DNA of 36,965 bases from Pseudomonadota bacterium (lineage in GTDB: Bacteria; Pseudomonadota; Gammaproteobacteria; Burkholderiales; Ga0077523). The notes under the pieces are model-generated. The model was not told where the DNA came from, did not search any database, and saw only the letters and a program-made list of their open reading frames with translations. Both the position numbers and the translations under genes were made by a program. The stretch is from NCBI GenBank assembly GCA_963205165.1, contig CAUJJX010000124.1, forward strand, positions 1-36,965, read 5' to 3'. Positions 34,067 to 36,965 of the stretch are shown piece after piece (position 1 is the first letter of the stretch; every line of letters starts with the position of its first letter).

Positions 34067-35145
34067 AGCAGGGGCTGGTGACGCGGTTGAATCAACTGGC
34101 CTTTCGACTCGACGAACTCGATCGACTGCTGGCGCAGGAGCAGGTTGCTTCCGACTTGGACAACTACCGCAGACTTGTGAGGGAGCGTGCCGAGATCCAG
34201 CCGGTAGTCGACTTGTTCCGGGCGTATCGCCAGAGCGAACAGGACTACGCTTCAGCGCAGGACATGGTGCGTGACCCGGAACTCCGGAGTTTTGCCGAGG
34301 ACGAAATGCGTACGGCCAGGGATCGGCTCGCGCACCTCGACGGCGAACTGCAGCGGGCTCTGCTCCCTCGGGATCCGAACGACGAACGCAACATATTTCT
34401 GGAGGTGCGTGCCGGCACTGGAGGTGATGAATCGGCCTTGTTCGCCGGTGACTTGTTCCGGATGTATGCGCGGTTCGCGGAGCGCAACGGGTGGCGCGCG
34501 GAGGTCGTATCCCAGAGCCCGAGCGAACTGGGCGGGTTCAAGGAGATCATCGCGAAGGTGATCGGGGACGGCGCGTACTCGAGGCTCAAGTTCGAGTCCG
34601 GTGGACATCGTGTTCAGCGAGTGCCTGCTACCGAGACGCAGGGACGAATTCACACGTCCGCATGTACCGTCGCGGTCTTGCCCGAGGCGGATGACGTTTC
34701 AGACGTCGTGATCAACCCCGCGGACATCAGGATCGATACCTTCCGGGCGTCAGGGGCCGGCGGTCAGCACATCAACAAGACCGACTCGGCAGTGCGAATC
34801 ACGCACCTCCCGACCGGTATCGTTGTCGAATGTCAGGATGATCGCTCCCAACACAAGAACAAGGCCCAGGCGCTATCGGTTCTTGCAGCACGGATACGGG
34901 ATCGTCAGGTGAGGGAGTCCGCCGCACGGACAGCGGCGGAGCGAAAATCGCTGATCGGCAGTGGTGATCGATCGGAGCGGATCCGCACTTACAATTTTCC
35001 GCAGGGTCGTGTCACAGACCACAGGATCAACCTCACCCTGTACAAGATCGGACAGATCATGGAAGGTGATCTCGGCGAATTGGTAGCGGCCTTGGCGGCC
35101 GAGCATCAAGCTGAGCAACTGGCTGCACTAGCGGAGGAGCAATGA
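34063..35145 (+). CDS. prfA: Peptide chain release factor 1
   Basis: Class I release factor for UAA and UAG. It is 360 residues, the family standard. The stop-codon reading motif P-A-T is at 188-190 and the peptidyl-hydrolysis GGQ at 233-235, with Gln235 being the residue methylated by PrmC, encoded next. [15 protein letters not shown] and [20 protein letters not shown] are canonical. The start is GTG, overlapping the hemA stop (GTGA). The stop overlaps the prmC start (ATGA). Confidence 0.97.
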   Translation: MKQGLVTRLNQLAFRLDELDRLLAQEQVASDLDNYRRLVRERAEIQPVVDLFRAYRQSEQDYASAQDMVRDPELRSFAEDEMRTARDRLAHLDGELQRALLPRDPNDERNIFLEVRAGTGGDESALFAGDLFRMYARFAERNGWRAEVVSQSPSELGGFKEIIAKVIGDGAYSRLKFESGGHRVQRVPATETQGRIHTSACTVAVLPEADDVSDVVINPADIRIDTFRASGAGGQHINKTDSAVRITHLPTGIVVECQDDRSQHKNKAQALSVLAARIRDRQVRESAARTAAERKSLIGSGDRSERIRTYNFPQGRVTDHRINLTLYKIGQIMEGDLGELVAALAAEHQAEQLAALAEEQ

Positions 35146-36041
35146 GTCTGTTTACCTTGGGTGCAAGATTGGCGGCAGACGCACGTCGCCTGGCTGCGAC
35201 GGTGAAGATCTCCAGAGGCGAAGCAATGCGCGAGATCCGGCGTCTTGCATGTCATTCGCTTCACCTGACGACTGCCCAGTTGGTCGTGCGGGAACGAGAG
35301 TCCCCGGGCCGGTTCGACTTGTCCGCCTACGGGATCGTATTCGACCGCAGGTTGCGTGGTGAGCCGTTGCCCTACGTACTCGGCGAATGGCCGTTTCGCG
35401 ACCATCTGTTTCGCGTCACGCCCGACGTGCTGATCCCGCGCGCCGACACGGAGGGGGTCGTCAACGCGGCGCTGGGTGTAATCGGAGAGAAATCCGGAAC
35501 CAGGATCCTGGATCTTGGGACAGGTAGCGGATGCATTGCGATTTCCATTGCTCTCGCGTGCCCCTCCGCCGTCGTCACGGCCATTGATTCGAGCCCGGAA
35601 GCGTTGGCTGTTGCCCGTGAGAATGCCGATCGGCTGGGAGCGGACACCGTCGGCTTTGTTGCTTCGGACTGGTATTCAGCGCTCTCGGGCCAGAAATTCG
35701 ATCTGATAGTCGCAAATCCGCCCTACGTTGCGGAAGGTGACCAGCATCTCGATGCGTTGCGTTTCGAGCCTCAGCAAGCTCTCGTGTCGGGGGCGGATGG
35801 TCTCGATGCCCTTCGGTGGGTGATCCAAGGGGCGCCAGCGCACTTGGAATCTGATGGCACACTGGTGGTCGAACACGGTTTTGATCAGCGGGATTTCGTG
35901 CGTGACTTGTTCGCGTCCGCAGGGTTCTCGGGCGTCGAGGTGTTCGACGACCTTGGTGGGCAGCCGCGTGGAGTTGTTGGTCGACTGAACGCCAGTGCGC
36001 CCGCAAAGGCACGTCGTAAGCGTGCAGCGGTGAGCGCCTAG
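35142..36041 (+). CDS. prmC: Release factor glutamine methyltransferase
   Basis: SAM-dependent N5-methyltransferase acting on the GGQ glutamine of release factors. It has a helical N-terminal domain ([20 protein letters not shown]) and a Rossmann methyltransferase domain with [16 protein letters not shown] and the substrate-binding NPPY at 192-195. At 299 residues it is somewhat longer than E. coli PrmC, with a basic alanine/lysine-rich tail ([13 protein letters not shown]). It is translationally coupled to prfA. Confidence 0.96.
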   Translation: MSLFTLGARLAADARRLAATVKISRGEAMREIRRLACHSLHLTTAQLVVRERESPGRFDLSAYGIVFDRRLRGEPLPYVLGEWPFRDHLFRVTPDVLIPRADTEGVVNAALGVIGEKSGTRILDLGTGSGCIAISIALACPSAVVTAIDSSPEALAVARENADRLGADTVGFVASDWYSALSGQKFDLIVANPPYVAEGDQHLDALRFEPQQALVSGADGLDALRWVIQGAPAHLESDGTLVVEHGFDQRDFVRDLFASAGFSGVEVFDDLGGQPRGVVGRLNASAPAKARRKRAAVSA

Positions 36042-36137
36042 CTGCCCCGTCCCGCCCTTTCACTACGAGCGCGCGCCGCGTTTTGAAGGTTACGGTCGTT
36101 GCTCGTTTCCCAACTTTTATTGAAGGAGTATTGACTG

Positions 36138-36446
36138 ATGGATGCTCAGGCATTGATCCGGAAGCAGGTGACCGATAACGCTGTGGTGCTTTATATGAAG
36201 GGCACGCCGGATGCACCCATGTGCGGGTTTTCGGCCGCGGCTGTGCAAATTCTGGAGGCGTGCGGCGTAGAAGAGGTTGCTACCGTCAACGTTCTGGACG
36301 ATCCGGATATTCGACAAGGCATCAAGGCCTATTCCAACTGGCCGACGATCCCGCAGCTCTACGTCAAGGGAGAGCTTGTCGGCGGCGCCGACATCATGAG
36401 GGAAATGTTCCAGAGCGGCGAGTTGCAGAAACTGCTTCAAGTCTAG
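36138..36446 (+). CDS. grxD: Monothiol glutaredoxin (Grx4 family)
   Basis: A 102-residue CGFS-type glutaredoxin that binds and delivers [2Fe-2S] clusters, often with BolA. The CGFS site starts at Cys29 (APMCGFSAAAVQIL). NWPTIPQLYVKGELVGGADI carries the cis-Pro and glutathione contacts. GAAGGAG lies upstream of the ATG. It follows prmC by 96 bases. The stop codon TAG forms part of a CTAG at which an insertion sequence begins, so genes that normally follow grxD may be separated from it. Confidence 0.96.
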   Translation: MDAQALIRKQVTDNAVVLYMKGTPDAPMCGFSAAAVQILEACGVEEVATVNVLDDPDIRQGIKAYSNWPTIPQLYVKGELVGGADIMREMFQSGELQKLLQV

Positions 36447-36965
36447 GGTCTGTTAAGGATGGTCTGCAAAACCACTGCTCTGGCGCGACTCCCCCGCGGA
36501 CGACGAACGAGATGATGAGACCGTCTGCAACGGGGTGGTTTTGCAGTCCGTTGGCTGCCCCGTGGACGTCTTTTCCCGCGCTGCGGGCGTACTCATCCCG
36601 CGAGTTCCTTCAACAGTCGATGGCGTGCCATCCAGAGGTTGCTCAGCGCGAACAGCGTGATGAGTTGTTGTGTGTTCTTCGCGAGCCCGCGATAGCGCAC
36701 CTTGGTGTGTCCGAACTGGCGCTTGATCACCCGGAACGGATGTTCGACTTTCGCCCGGACGCTCGCCTTGAGCTTCTCGATCTTGTCCCGCAGCGCGCCC
36801 CGCGGCGTCTTCTTGTCGAGCGCTCGACGTTTGCCCGGGCGCAGTGCCACGTGCCACGGCACCCCGGTGGCCTCCGTTCGTTTGTCCGCCCCTTGGTAGC
36901 CCGCATCGGCAAAGACGATGACCTCCGTACCGTGCAGCAGGCCGTGCCCCTGGGTGACGTCGTTG
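36447..36965. mobile_element. IS5-type insertion sequence, one end, cut by window edge
   Basis: The element appears to begin directly after the CTAG (36443-36446) that includes the grxD stop. CTAG fits the YTAR four-base target of IS5-group elements. It contains the C-terminal part of a leftward transposase. Between the end and the transposase stop is a perfect 12-base inverted repeat, CTGCAAAACCAC (36464-36475) and its complement (36535-36546). The far end and the second target copy lie outside the window, so the boundary is provisional. Confidence 0.7.
36593..36965 (-). CDS. IS5 family transposase, C-terminal part
   Basis: About 123 residues of a DDE transposase, running off the right edge. 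FADAGYQGADKR carries the second catalytic Asp. VEHPFRVIKRQFGHTKVRYR carries the Glu and the Y/R-x-K signature of IS4/IS5-type transposases. The C-terminal helix (NTQQLITLFALSNLWMARHRLL) is typical. The visible part shows no frameshift or stop, so the element may be intact. Confidence 0.88.
   Translation of the reverse strand, partial: NDVTQGHGLLHGTEVIVFADAGYQGADKRTEATGVPWHVALRPGKRRALDKKTPRGALRDKIEKLKASVRAKVEHPFRVIKRQFGHTKVRYRGLAKNTQQLITLFALSNLWMARHRLLKELAG

Noticed and set aside
36453-36857. 134-codon minus-strand frame overlapping the transposase
   Set aside because: It is in another frame of the IS5 transposase gene, which has clear catalytic motifs.

Overview
The window looks like a chromosomal segment of a GC-rich betaproteobacterium. 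The gene order tRNA-Phe, hemA-prfA-prmC-grxD, a 3-hydroxybutyrate dehydrogenase and the XrtA/PEP-CTERM regulatory trio prsK-prsR-prsT all fit that group (Rhodocyclales, Nitrosomonadales and Burkholderiales relatives). The genus cannot be fixed from the sequence alone. There is no rRNA and no CRISPR array.

Layout. Positions 1-4614 hold minus-strand housekeeping genes: the N-terminal part of a UvrA, a secreted di-heme oxidoreductase and 3-hydroxybutyrate dehydrogenase. A 308-base gap and a PfkB-family sugar kinase follow. From about 5.9 to 30.3 kb lies a large exopolysaccharide/exosortase-A-associated region. Its left arm (minus strand) is acyl carrier protein, hydrolase 2, hydrolase 1 and a glycosyltransferase. 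Its right arm (plus strand) is a GNAT protein, an acyl-CoA ligase, a PLP decarboxylase, a polysaccharide deacetylase and an asparagine-synthase-like protein. Next comes a compact four-gene unit: a small secreted protein with a twin-arginine signal, a PqqD-like protein, an HprK-related kinase and a nucleotidyltransferase. After it come the PEP-CTERM-type sugar transferase, PrsK, PrsR, PrsT, UDP-HexNAc dehydrogenase, UDP-HexNAc 4-epimerase and a trypsin-like protease. No exosortase, Wzz/Wzc or PEP-CTERM substrate is visible, so those parts must lie elsewhere. A convergent gene at 30354-32339 encodes a receiver/cyclase/kinase-like fusion with degraded active sites. The right end holds tRNA-Phe, hemA, prfA, prmC, grxD and the end of an IS5-type insertion sequence abutting the grxD stop codon.

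How the genes work together. PrsK/PrsR is a sensor kinase and sigma-54 activator pair. Two well-formed -24/-12 (sigma-54) promoters are visible, sharing the pattern TTGGTA-N6-TTGC. One fires left into the acyl-carrier-protein operon. The other fires right into the secreted protein/PqqD/HprK-like/nucleotidyltransferase unit. The local regulator therefore probably switches on both units together. The second unit resembles the tailoring part of some lasso-peptide clusters (PqqD-like recognition protein, HprK-like kinase, nucleotidyltransferase, nearby Asn-synthase homologue) but lacks the transglutaminase-like leader peptidase. It carries a larger protein with a Tat-type signal where a precursor would be expected. 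This is the most interesting unexplained system here.
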